40,985 nt of DNA, from positions 1-40,985 of the forward strand of contig DYKL01000003.1 in assembly GCA_020722645.1 (NCBI GenBank), in the 5' to 3' direction. The translations under genes were made by a program, and so were the position numbers. A model generated the notes under the pieces. That model saw only the letters and a program-made list of their open reading frames with translations. It was not told the DNA's origin and did not search any database. This document shows positions 1 to 8,281 of the stretch, piece after piece (the stretch's first letter is position 1; each line of letters begins with the position of its first letter). Source of the stretch: Acetofilamentum sp. (GTDB taxonomy: Bacteria; Bacteroidota; Bacteroidia; Bacteroidales; JAFGUD01).

Positions 1-4
1 TTTT

Positions 5-146
5 CCTTAAATCTGTAAGTCTATACTTATATATCTGAAATTCAGTCAGGTGAAATACTTACAGTACAGGCACCTGACTGGTGCAAACTACATGTTGCAG
101 GTGTTTTCACCTGCAACCACTTACGAAAAGACTTGCGGATTTAAGG
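5..146. repeat. Branched palindromic repeat (MITE-like)
   Basis: The ends are a 17-bp inverted repeat: CCTTAAATCTGTAAGTC at 5-21 and GACTTGCGGATTTAAGG at 130-146. Its two mismatches would be wobble pairs in RNA read from the plus strand. Inside are two perfect hairpins: CAGTCAGGTG (43-52) with CACCTGACTG (71-80), and TTGCAGGTG (95-103) with CACCTGCAA (108-116) around a TTTT loop. The element is flanked by short T/A runs and abuts the stop codon of the alanine-dehydrogenase-like gene. It resembles a non-autonomous mobile palindrome or REP/BIME-type element. No transposase is present and no second copy was noticed in this window. Confidence 0.7.
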
Positions 147-150
147 TTTT

Positions 151-1356
151 TTAAAAAATGTAAATCACAATGTTTATATCAGTATAGTCAAGATTAAATT
201 TTTCTGCGACTGTTTTGTTTGTTGTTATTCCTTTAAGCATATATACAGCATTTCTGCAACTGACATTATTCAGAATAAAAGGAATTATCCCTCCGCATTT
301 TGTAATATCAGCCAGATATGGAGTAAGAAGGTTGCTGATTGCAACTGAAGATGTTCTTGAAACTCTTGATGCAATATTCGGAACACAATAATGAATTACT
401 CCTTCTTTTACAAAAGTAGGGTTCTTGAAACTTGTTATCTTTGATGATTCGATAACTGAACCAGTATCTACTTTTAAATCAATAATAACAGCCCCTTGTT
501 TCATCAGATTCAACATTTCATTTGTAATAATAAAATCATCGTTAATTCCTTTTTCGAGAGTATTAATTAAAACATCGGCATTTATTAAAGCTCTGTGAAG
601 TGATTGGTTTGAAAGTGTTGATGTATAAAGGTGTTGACCGAAAAAGTCGTGCAGTTTAATCAGTTTTTTTATAGAATTGTCGAATACTTTAACATTGGCG
701 CCCAAGCCCATAGCTATTTTTACTGCATACTGTGAGCAAATTTCTGATCCGAGAATTATAATCTCAGAGGGTTCAATGCCGGATATACCACCAAGCATGT
801 TTCCGTTACCTCCGTTTGTATTGCTCATAATTTCTGCCGCAATCATAACAGATGAACTGCCAATTATTTCTCCAATTATGTGCAAAAATGGGTTAAACCC
901 CTGATTGTCCAAGAAAAATTCAAAAGCTAATGCTGTTGTTTTTTTTTCTTTTAATTTTTTTAAATTTTTTTCGTTTTGAGTAAAAAGATTGATAGCCGAA
1001 AAAATAATTTTATCTTGTCCTAAAAAATCAATCTCTTTTTCTGATAAAGGCGATATTTTGATTATAATATCGCTTTGGCTGAATATATCTTTGTGGCTTT
1101 GTGATATTGTTGCACCATTTTCGGAATAATCAAAATCAGAGAAATTTGCACCTACACCGGCATTTTTTTCTATCAGAATTTTATAGCCCATTTTAGTCAA
1201 AATTCTTACACTTTCAGGGGTAAATGCAATTCGTTTTTCTTCGGGATTAATTTCGCAGGGTATGCCAATTGTATATTTTTTGTTGAAAGTTAAATCTTTA
1301 ATTGGCTGTAATTGTGTTTTTATAACATTTTTAGATATTGTTTTTTCTGTAATCAT
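151..1356 (-). CDS. Alanine dehydrogenase / NAD(P) transhydrogenase alpha-like protein
   Basis: 401 residues. The N-terminal domain (about 28-165) starts with TIGIPCEINPEEKRIAFTPE, the signature opening of the AlaDH/PNT family; a Rossmann-type domain follows (about 190-345), ending in HYCVPNIASRVSRTSS. Family members interconvert L-alanine and pyruvate with NAD in the cytoplasm. Length fits the Bacteroidota branch annotated as alanine dehydrogenase. Two oddities: the dinucleotide-binding loop reads ILGSEICSQYA where relatives have GAGxxG, and the segment that carries the catalytic His in the Mycobacterium enzyme reads FSAINLF, without His. Other Bacteroidota members, as I recall, also lack that His, but the changed glycine loop is less usual. 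Fold assignment is secure; the reaction is not. The start is ATG at 1356. Confidence 0.8.
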   Translation of the reverse strand: MITEKTISKNVIKTQLQPIKDLTFNKKYTIGIPCEINPEEKRIAFTPESVRILTKMGYKILIEKNAGVGANFSDFDYSENGATISQSHKDIFSQSDIIIKISPLSEKEIDFLGQDKIIFSAINLFTQNEKNLKKLKEKKTTALAFEFFLDNQGFNPFLHIIGEIIGSSSVMIAAEIMSNTNGGNGNMLGGISGIEPSEIIILGSEICSQYAVKIAMGLGANVKVFDNSIKKLIKLHDFFGQHLYTSTLSNQSLHRALINADVLINTLEKGINDDFIITNEMLNLMKQGAVIIDLKVDTGSVIESSKITSFKNPTFVKEGVIHYCVPNIASRVSRTSSVAISNLLTPYLADITKCGGIIPFILNNVSCRNAVYMLKGITTNKTVAEKFNLDYTDINIVIYIF

Positions 1357-1438
1357 AGTTTAACTTATGTTGGATTGTTGTTTTGTTAATTAAAGAAAAT
1401 TTCGGATAAAAGTAATACAAATTGTTGAAAATAAAAAA

Positions 1439-2884
1439 TCAATTTTCATAGCCTTTCAAAAGTCTGATAATCATCTTTATGTTAATTATTTTGAATAAAA
1501 ATGCACATATAAAACCCCATATTATTATTAGAGAAAAACCTATTTTCCAATCTGTTTCGATTTTTCTGATTAAAAAAGTCGATATAATGAATAAAATTAA
1601 AAACAGTGCAATTGAAAAAGTTTTTTTTTGTGAAAATTTTATTTTTAAAAGGCGAAAACTGAAAAATAACTGTAAAACTGCTGTAAATAATTGAGTTGAT
1701 ATTGCGGCAACTGCTGCTCCCTGTGCTTTTAATGGAGGAATAAGAGTTAAATTCAATACAATATTTATTATAACGGCTCCTGCAGCAATATAATTTAGTT
1801 TTTTCAAATTGCCGTTTGCTGTTAATAATGTCCCGAAAATATAATTTGAAGAAATTGGTATAAATGTAATTATCAGAATTGAGAAAACTTTTGATGACAC
1901 TCCGTAAGTGTCGTGATATAACAGTTCTATGATTTCATTACTGTATAAAACAGATGAAACTACAAAAATAATAGAGGGAGTAATCAGCAAAAAGAATGAA
2001 AATTCTACTAAATCGTCTATTTTTTGCTTTTTAAAAATCATTCGTGAGAAAATTGGCAGAAGTAAAGCTGCGAAAAGAAGTGAAAATTGAGACAAAGCAT
2101 CTAACAATCTGAAAGATTGTGCATATATTCCTGCTTGTAATTTGCCATCAGGCAGTAGCCTTTCAATTAAAATCGCATCAAAACGGCTGTGTATAGACAT
2201 CAGGAAAACTAAAATTGCATAAGGGTATGTTTGTTTAAGCGTTGATAGCAAAAAAGGTTTGTTAATTCTGAATTTAAAAGTTTCTGAATGATGAAGTACA
2301 ATAAAAAATGATACAAAGGCTGTTATAAAGTAAGCAATTGTTTGGCTGTATATAAATACGGAAATGTTTAATTTTATATTTAAAAAATTATTCCACAATA
2401 TTACCGACATTATTGCAATCATCAAAAACCTATCTAATACAGAAATCATACTGTCTGTCTTAAAAAAATGCAAAGCGGAAATATTTGACCTTAAATATAA
2501 AATAAGTGATAGTAAAAATTGATTTAAAATAAGGAAAATAAGCAGTTTGAACTGCATTAAGTCATAACCGGCAATAAAACCTGCTGTAAGAGTGATTGCA
2601 GTATAAATTATTGCAAGCATTGTCTTTAAAACAACAATATTTGAAAAATATTTGGATAATAATTGTTTATGCTGAGCTATGTTGCGGTTGTTGAAATTTG
2701 TCAACCCCAAATCCAACAGTATATTAAAAAGTATTGAAAGATTGAACAGCGTAAAATAAATTCCATAATCAGCCGAACCGATTTTGTTTTGAACAACACG
2801 GTCAATTCCCAACACCCAAAAAGGTTTGACAAGCAGATTTAATGTGATGAGAAATAACAGATTAACAAAAAAATTCTTTTTCAA
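1439..2884 (-). CDS. Polysaccharide/lipid-linked oligosaccharide flippase-like membrane protein (MOP superfamily)
   Basis: 481 residues, almost entirely hydrophobic helices (12-14 predicted by eye). The opening (KPFWVLGIDRVVQNKIGSADYGIYFTLF compressed: conserved G-DR-VQN-G---YG-YF pattern) and a repeated charged-loop pattern are typical of the polysaccharide biosynthesis/Wzx-like branch of the MATE/MOP superfamily, which moves undecaprenyl-linked sugars across the inner membrane. The start codon is TTG at 2884; an in-frame stop lies three codons upstream, so no earlier start exists. The YfhO-type gene upstream on the same strand, also an envelope-glycan membrane protein, fits a shared surface-polysaccharide role. 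Substrate unknown. Confidence 0.75.
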   Translation of the reverse strand: MKKNFFVNLLFLITLNLLVKPFWVLGIDRVVQNKIGSADYGIYFTLFNLSILFNILLDLGLTNFNNRNIAQHKQLLSKYFSNIVVLKTMLAIIYTAITLTAGFIAGYDLMQFKLLIFLILNQFLLSLILYLRSNISALHFFKTDSMISVLDRFLMIAIMSVILWNNFLNIKLNISVFIYSQTIAYFITAFVSFFIVLHHSETFKFRINKPFLLSTLKQTYPYAILVFLMSIHSRFDAILIERLLPDGKLQAGIYAQSFRLLDALSQFSLLFAALLLPIFSRMIFKKQKIDDLVEFSFFLLITPSIIFVVSSVLYSNEIIELLYHDTYGVSSKVFSILIITFIPISSNYIFGTLLTANGNLKKLNYIAAGAVIINIVLNLTLIPPLKAQGAAVAAISTQLFTAVLQLFFSFRLLKIKFSQKKTFSIALFLILFIISTFLIRKIETDWKIGFSLIIIWGFICAFLFKIINIKMIIRLLKGYEN

Positions 2885-2914
2885 AACGTCTTATTTCTTG
2901 TTTATGTAAATCTG

Positions 2915-2922
2915 CAAAATTA
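2915..2922 (-). promoter_or_regulatory. Candidate Bacteroidota -7 box (TAATTTTG) for the flippase gene
   Basis: On the minus strand this reads TAATTTTG, matching the TAnnTTTG -7 consensus of Bacteroidota primary sigma factor promoters, 31 nt before the TTG start at 2884. No clear TTTG -33 element at the usual spacing was seen. Confidence 0.3.
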
Positions 2923-2939
2923 ATCAAAATAAGAATAGT

Positions 2940-4277
2940 TTACTGAATAATTTTCTTTTTGATTTGTATTGATTTGATAATTATGAAGATAAGTACAAAT
3001 AACGAAATAATTGAAATAATTAATGTTAATTCAAAGTATGCAGGGAAATATTTCAACGTTATCTTGTGGTGTCCTTTTTTAATTAAAAACCCTGTAAATC
3101 CTGTATTTGCCAAAATATATTTTGTGTTTATACCATCTATAAAGATTCTCCAGCCTTTATCATACGGAATAGTGAAAAAAAGCAGTTTGTCTTGTGTAAT
3201 TTCTATTTCGCCCTCTATATGTTTATGTTTGAACGATGTCATTTTAAAGGTTTCTTTTTTAAGGCTGTCTATCATTTTTGAATAAATATCAAAGTTGAAT
3301 TTATCAACAGTTACTAAACTATTTGTGTCTAATATACTTAAATTGTGTTCAAGGTTTTTATCCTCAATGACTACAGCACTAAGTAAAGCCTGTTGTTTTT
3401 TGAATGGTGTTAGTTTTTCAAATGTTTCAATTGGGATATATTTTGAATAAGTGTATCCAAAAGGGACAAAATATTTATTTTCAAGAATTAAAATATTGTT
3501 CATATATCCAATGCTGTCGAAACCGCTGAACATCAGTTTGTTTTCCAAGTTGCGAGTCAAAAAATATTTTACATTGGCAAAAGTCATCAAAAGCGGTATT
3601 CCTCTTACTCCGGTTGCCCATCTGGTTTGACCTTCGTTCCCTTTTTGAATAACTCCCACTTCTTCTAAAAATCGAATATAGTATTTTTGATTGAACGAAC
3701 CATACGAAGGTGTGCTGAAATATCCCTGAGCTTTTGCGTCATTAAGGCTTGAATGCTGCGAGTTTCCGGAAAAATAGTCTTTGTCAATTCTGTAAAACAT
3801 CGTGCTGTCTGTTTGCCTTAGATAATCTACAATTTCTATTGTTCCGTCTTTATATCCCGCCATTGTTCCTTTCATTTCATTGGTCATATAAACATCTCTG
3901 TCGTTTACCGAAAACCATGAGATATAGCTTACTTCCAGAGTAACAATAACAATCAATGCAATTTTTATAAAAGTTCTGTTTTTTTGTGAGTTTATTAAAA
4001 ATAACAATAAAGCATACAACATCAGAAACAAACTTATAATCAATTTCATTTTGAAATTAACCATTGTGTTATTAAAATCAAAATAAGGGAAATGTAAAAT
4101 AATTAACAAAACACCCGTCGAAACTACTATAAATACCGGATTTATTTTTTTGCCTGATGATAATTTATCTAAAGAATACATTGCAAAAAATAAAATTGTA
4201 AACGGTACAAATACATCAATGCTGTTTTTGAAATAATTACCAATAAAAAGATTTACAGCGTGTCTTAGAATTGGCAC
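2940..4277 (-). pseudogene. YfhO-family membrane protein, C-terminal part (out of frame with the N-terminal part)
   Basis: 445 residues: several TM helices, an extracytoplasmic region and a C-terminal domain whose YDKGWRIFIDG, GFTGFLIKKGHHKI and final TM helix are typical of the YfhO C-terminus. The first codon is GTG (VPILRHA), an internal Val rather than a start: the same frame is open upstream and continues the membrane protein as KKQKIFYGIFLLFWLLVAY before it. It therefore belongs to the 4286-5383 reading frame, separated by a shift in the 12-nt homopolymer at 4338-4349. One extra T (minus strand) would join the halves into a protein of about 815 residues, the normal YfhO length. YfhO proteins are GT-C-fold-like and are linked to glycosylation of lipoteichoic acids in Firmicutes; the role in Bacteroidota is unknown. 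Confidence 0.8.
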
Positions 4278-4285
4278 ATAAGCGA

Positions 4286-5383
4286 CTAAAAGCCAGAATA
4301 AAAGAAAGATACCGTAAAAAATTTTTTGTTTTTTATTAAAAAAAAAAAAGCATAAGTGAAAATCGAAAGACTTATAATTCCAATGTAAAAAAGAGCGGCT
4401 TCGAGATAATTATACCAACCTTTAAATTCGCTGCCTGAGCCTAAAAGGTCGTTTCCGAAAAATCTTAAAGTTGTTGTAACTCTACGTAAATATGCATCTA
4501 AAATTTCAGGGTTTTGTATCAGAGTTTTAGCCTGATTGACATTTCCGCTTACACGAGGACTTTCGAACATCATCAGGAAATTTGTCAGAGCTCTTGGTGC
4601 ATTTAATGCTACTGCCAAAATTGCAAACCCCGCCATTTTAAAAAATAGTTTATGGTAACCGCCAAATTTTCCGTCATTTGTGTCTAAGTGCCTGATTATA
4701 GAGTACATAAACAGAAAAATACCGTTTACTGCCAAACAGAAAAAATTATCGCTAAGTAAATAAAATGCAATAAAGAAATATATCCATCTTTTTTTCAATA
4801 GTAATTGCTCGAATGAAAAAAACAGAAAAACTGAATATAACAATCGGTGGGCGTGTCCCCATTGAGAGCCTACTATAAGATATCCCGAAAACTGCAGTAA
4901 CAAACCACCTATAATACATGTGAATTTTGAATAATTTAAAGTTTTAAAATATAAAAATCCCAAAATGCCAATCGGTAAAAAATATAAAAAATAATAAATA
5001 AAAAACCTGTAATACCATAAATTGATTCCAAAAATCAACTGCAATATTTGGGTAAAAATTGGAAAAGGATTTAAAGTAATAGAGCTTGAAACACTTTGTC
5101 CCATTCCTGTATAAAAAGTCCATGTTCTAAAAAAACCTTCTGATTTTTGGAGATTTATACCTTGTATGTAATTTGGGAAAGTTATGTTTATAGAATCGCT
5201 TCCAATATCTTGAAAAAAATACAGAAAATTTCCGGTAATAAAATCTTTAAAAACTATATATGAAGCAGTAAATGAAACTAATATAAAAATCCAAAAACCA
5301 TATTTTTCAATAAAATATTCTAATGAGAATTTACTTTGATTTATTTTTTCATTTATAACAATTTTTTTTTGGTTATTCTTCAT
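4286..5383 (-). pseudogene. YfhO-family membrane protein, N-terminal part
   Basis: 365 residues. After a charged N-terminus come about eight TM helices; the loop FQDIGSDSINITFPNY after TM1 and the GMGQSVSSSITLNPF segment are the conserved N-terminal acceptor/metal-region motifs of the YfhO family. The last 15-20 residues after the F-rich stretch are out-of-frame translation past the T-run and end prematurely in a segment that is unlike the family. Read together with 2940-4277 this is one gene, 5383 to 2940, with one frameshift. A sequencing/assembly length error in the homopolymer, a real inactivating mutation, or transcriptional slippage can all explain it. ATG start at 5383; a candidate -7 box lies at 5503-5510. 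Confidence 0.8.
4338..4349 (-). other. 12-nt T homopolymer (minus strand) at the YfhO frameshift
   Basis: A run of twelve A on the plus strand (twelve T in the mRNA sense). The reading frames of the two YfhO parts meet here: 13 or 10 T would restore one open frame. It is the only place in the gene where the frame needs to change. Confidence 0.85.
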
Positions 5384-5502
5384 TTTTTCTTAATTTTGAA
5401 ATTTTTATATGTTAAAATTTATTATAGTATATAAAAATACAAATTGCTGATAGTTAAAACATTATTAATATTTTCTTTCTTTATTTTGTAATGTTGATTT
5501 GA

Positions 5503-5510
5503 CAAAAGTA
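5503..5510 (-). promoter_or_regulatory. Candidate -7 box (TACTTTTG) for the YfhO gene
   Basis: The minus strand reads TACTTTTG (TAnnTTTG consensus), with a TTTG 17 nt upstream (rc of 5528-5531), slightly shorter than the usual spacing. The leader to the ATG at 5383 would be about 115 nt. The box lies in the 160-bp divergent region shared with the first 7TM phosphatase gene. Confidence 0.35.
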
Positions 5511-5543
5511 AATAAAAAAAAATGATTCAAAAATAAAAACAAA

Positions 5544-8276
5544 TTGAAAAAGACCTACTACATTTTTTTTATAATAATTATTTTTTTATCGTCTTGCAAC
5601 TTAAAAACTAACAAGATAAGTTCTGATGTTTCAAAAATAGACTTATCTGAAAAAGTTTTTGACAAGTATAATGTTTATTCATTAGCCGGCAGATGGAATT
5701 TTTATTGGGATACACTTTTAGAACCCTCTGAACTCAAAAATGTTAATATAAATCCTAAAGTTGTTTATACTCCGGCTTCTTGGGCTGAATATGAAATTGA
5801 TAATAAAAATTTACCAGCTACTGGTATTGCTACATACAATACTCAAATAATTTTGCCGGAAAAAGGCTTCTATGCGATGAAATTTAAAAGAATTTTTTTA
5901 TCCTACAAAGTTTGGATTAACGATTCTATTGCATTGGAAGTCGGTAAAGTATCTTCTGTCAAAAAAGGTTTTATTCCTAATGATTTAACAAAAGAACATA
6001 TTTTTTATACCGATACAAATATTGTTGATTTGACAATTCAGGTGTCAAACCATTTTTATAGAAAATCAGGTATTACAAACAATGTCGTTATTGGAACACC
6101 CGAATCAATAGAAAAATTGGCATATTCGAATCTCCTTTATGAAGTTTTCATTATCGGGGCTCTTGTTTTTATGATGATTTTCTATTTTATCCTCTATTTT
6201 TACAATAAACAAGTTAAATCAAATCTGTTTTTCTCATTATTTCTCTTTTTTGAAATACTGACTCTTGGTTTTGACGGAGAATTGTTTTTTGTCAGAATTT
6301 TTCCCCAGATTAACTGGATTATCGCATCAAAAGCATGGAACATTTCTTCTTTTCTTAGACCTCTGTTTTTATTGCTTTTTATAGAAGGTTTAACAAAAGA
6401 CTATTTTTCGCAGATTATTAAAAAAGTTTCTGTTTATTTTGTAGCTATAATGGCTCTTTTTATAGCTTTTACACCTGTTAAAATATACACACATACATTA
6501 TTACTTTTTATAATTTTTGCTCTCGGTTCTTTGATATACGAAATTTTTGTTACAGCAAAATCAATAAAACAGAACAAAAATATAATTTTTGCAATCTTGG
6601 GGCTGTCATTTATCTTTTTATCAACCATAAATGATACTTTATACGATTATAATATAATCAAAAGCTTTTATTCTGTAGGACTTGGTATTTTCTTGTTTGC
6701 ATTATTGCAGGCATTTCTGCTTTCTGTTAAAAATGCGGAATTATTCGAAAAAGCAGAAAATCTTACAAGTAGTGTTGAAATTCAAAATCGTCTAAAAGAG
6801 GCTCTACTTTCTACTCCTTCTTACGATATTGACAGTTCTTTGTTAGCTTTTGTAGAAAATGTAGGTGTTGAAAAAATTATGGTTTTTTCTATCGAAAACG
6901 AAAAAATATTTATCAGCAATTATGTCAAAAAAGACCAGACAAAACAAAAAGTTAAAATACCCGTTGAGTTTGACCAAAAAAATGAATTGTTTTATACAGA
7001 TTTTGTTAAAAAAGCTTTTTTAAATCACGAAATAACTGTCTTTTCTACTAAGAAAAAAAAGGATACAACAAATGACTATTTTGCTAAGAATAATATTAAA
7101 AATATAATTGTATTACCGCTTTTAGAGAAAGAAAACGTAATCGCAGTCATTTACATAGAAAATAAAATTTCGTACCTTACTAATTCCCAGTTAGCTGTCA
7201 TAAAATCCACTTCCTCGCAGTTTTATAATATTATAAATACTGCTGTTGCTTATATAAGGCTTAAAGCAGTTAATGAATATCTCGAAAAAGAAGTAAATAT
7301 AAGAACTGCCGAAGTCGAAAAACAAAAACACGATATTGATCATAAAAATCAAGAATTGGACGAAAAAATTCAGTTGCTCGAAGAACAATATATAATCCAG
7401 CAGGAAATTAACAGCGAACTTGAAACCCAAAACTTAGAGCTTGAAACTCAAAACGAACAAATAAGCGAACAAAACGAAGAAATCATTCAGCAAAAAGAAC
7501 AATTAGAAAAACACAATAAGTTAATTTCCGAGAATATTGAATATGCAAGCACAATTCTTAAAGGTTTGAATCAGACTGAAGTTGAAATTCCGTTTAGTAG
7601 CTCATTTTATTTAAGTTTGCCCAGAGACATAGTAAGCGGAGATTTTTTTTGGAGCAAACTTATCGGAAATAAATTCGTTTTTATCCTTGGTGATAGTACC
7701 GGACACGGCGTGCCTGGTGCTTTATTGAGCATTTTGGGTATTCGTCTGTTGAATAAAATTATCGCTGACCTTTTCGAAAAAGACTCTGATACCTTACCAT
7801 CTGCTATTCTGGATAATCTTAGGGATACGGTCAAAAAGCAACTTTCAGACGAAAACTCAGAAATGAAAGACGGATATGATATGTCTTGTTGCATTTATGA
7901 TACAAAATCTATGGAACTTTTATACTCTGGTGCATATAATCCTGTCTTTATTATTCGCGATAATAATATTATTCAACTAAAACCAGATAGAATGCCAATT
8001 GGCATTTATATTACAGGTTTTGAAAAACCTTTTTCACATCAAAAAATTCAGATTTTGCAAAAAGACAGAATTTATCTGTTTACTGACGGATTTATTGACC
8101 AATTTGGTGAAAAAACTGGCGAAAAAATATATATGACTAATTTTAAAAAAATTTTAATTGAAATGCAAAATCAGAATTTATCGGATCAAAAGAAATTGTT
8201 GGAAAATTTTTTTGCTGGTTGGAAAGGTAAAAAACCGCAAATCGACGATGTTAGTGTTGTCGGTTTTGAAGTTTAA
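5544..8276 (+). CDS. Lipoprotein-type 7TM receptor with PP2C/SpoIIE phosphatase output (paralogue 1, intact loop)
   Basis: 910 residues. Signal peptide with lipobox LSSC (Cys18); extracytoplasmic jelly-roll resembling 7TMR-DISMED2 (about 40-190; GRWNFYWDTLL, VWIND, IQVSNH); seven TM helices (about 195-400); GAF-like domain (about 413-570); long Glu/Gln-rich coiled coil (about 575-675); PP2C-type SpoIIE domain (about 690-910). All expected metal-site residues are visible: D700 in VSGD, D717 with an intact GHGVPGA loop (720-726), FTDG and QIDD. Predicted role: inner-membrane receptor that dephosphorylates a Ser/Thr phosphoprotein, by analogy with RsbU/SiaA. The start is TTG: the in-frame ATG 22 nt upstream is followed by a stop, and TTG gives a KK-hydrophobic-C signal. 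First of three tandem paralogues. Confidence 0.85.
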   Translation: MKKTYYIFFIIIIFLSSCNLKTNKISSDVSKIDLSEKVFDKYNVYSLAGRWNFYWDTLLEPSELKNVNINPKVVYTPASWAEYEIDNKNLPATGIATYNTQIILPEKGFYAMKFKRIFLSYKVWINDSIALEVGKVSSVKKGFIPNDLTKEHIFYTDTNIVDLTIQVSNHFYRKSGITNNVVIGTPESIEKLAYSNLLYEVFIIGALVFMMIFYFILYFYNKQVKSNLFFSLFLFFEILTLGFDGELFFVRIFPQINWIIASKAWNISSFLRPLFLLLFIEGLTKDYFSQIIKKVSVYFVAIMALFIAFTPVKIYTHTLLLFIIFALGSLIYEIFVTAKSIKQNKNIIFAILGLSFIFLSTINDTLYDYNIIKSFYSVGLGIFLFALLQAFLLSVKNAELFEKAENLTSSVEIQNRLKEALLSTPSYDIDSSLLAFVENVGVEKIMVFSIENEKIFISNYVKKDQTKQKVKIPVEFDQKNELFYTDFVKKAFLNHEITVFSTKKKKDTTNDYFAKNNIKNIIVLPLLEKENVIAVIYIENKISYLTNSQLAVIKSTSSQFYNIINTAVAYIRLKAVNEYLEKEVNIRTAEVEKQKHDIDHKNQELDEKIQLLEEQYIIQQEINSELETQNLELETQNEQISEQNEEIIQQKEQLEKHNKLISENIEYASTILKGLNQTEVEIPFSSSFYLSLPRDIVSGDFFWSKLIGNKFVFILGDSTGHGVPGALLSILGIRLLNKIIADLFEKDSDTLPSAILDNLRDTVKKQLSDENSEMKDGYDMSCCIYDTKSMELLYSGAYNPVFIIRDNNIIQLKPDRMPIGIYITGFEKPFSHQKIQILQKDRIYLFTDGFIDQFGEKTGEKIYMTNFKKILIEMQNQNLSDQKKLLENFFAGWKGKKPQIDDVSVVGFEV

Positions 8277-8281
8277 TTTCA

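Noticed and set aside
95..116. Intrinsic terminator for the alanine-dehydrogenase-like gene
   Set aside because: The hairpin is strong but is not followed by a T-run on the minus strand; it is better explained as part of the larger palindrome.
4275..4277. GTG at 4277 as the start of an independent gene
   Set aside because: The frame stays open upstream and reads as continuous YfhO-type membrane sequence; the Val is internal.
7607..7894. Minus-strand open frames opposite the SpoIIE domains (also 12951-13142)
   Set aside because: They are antisense shadows of the conserved phosphatase region.
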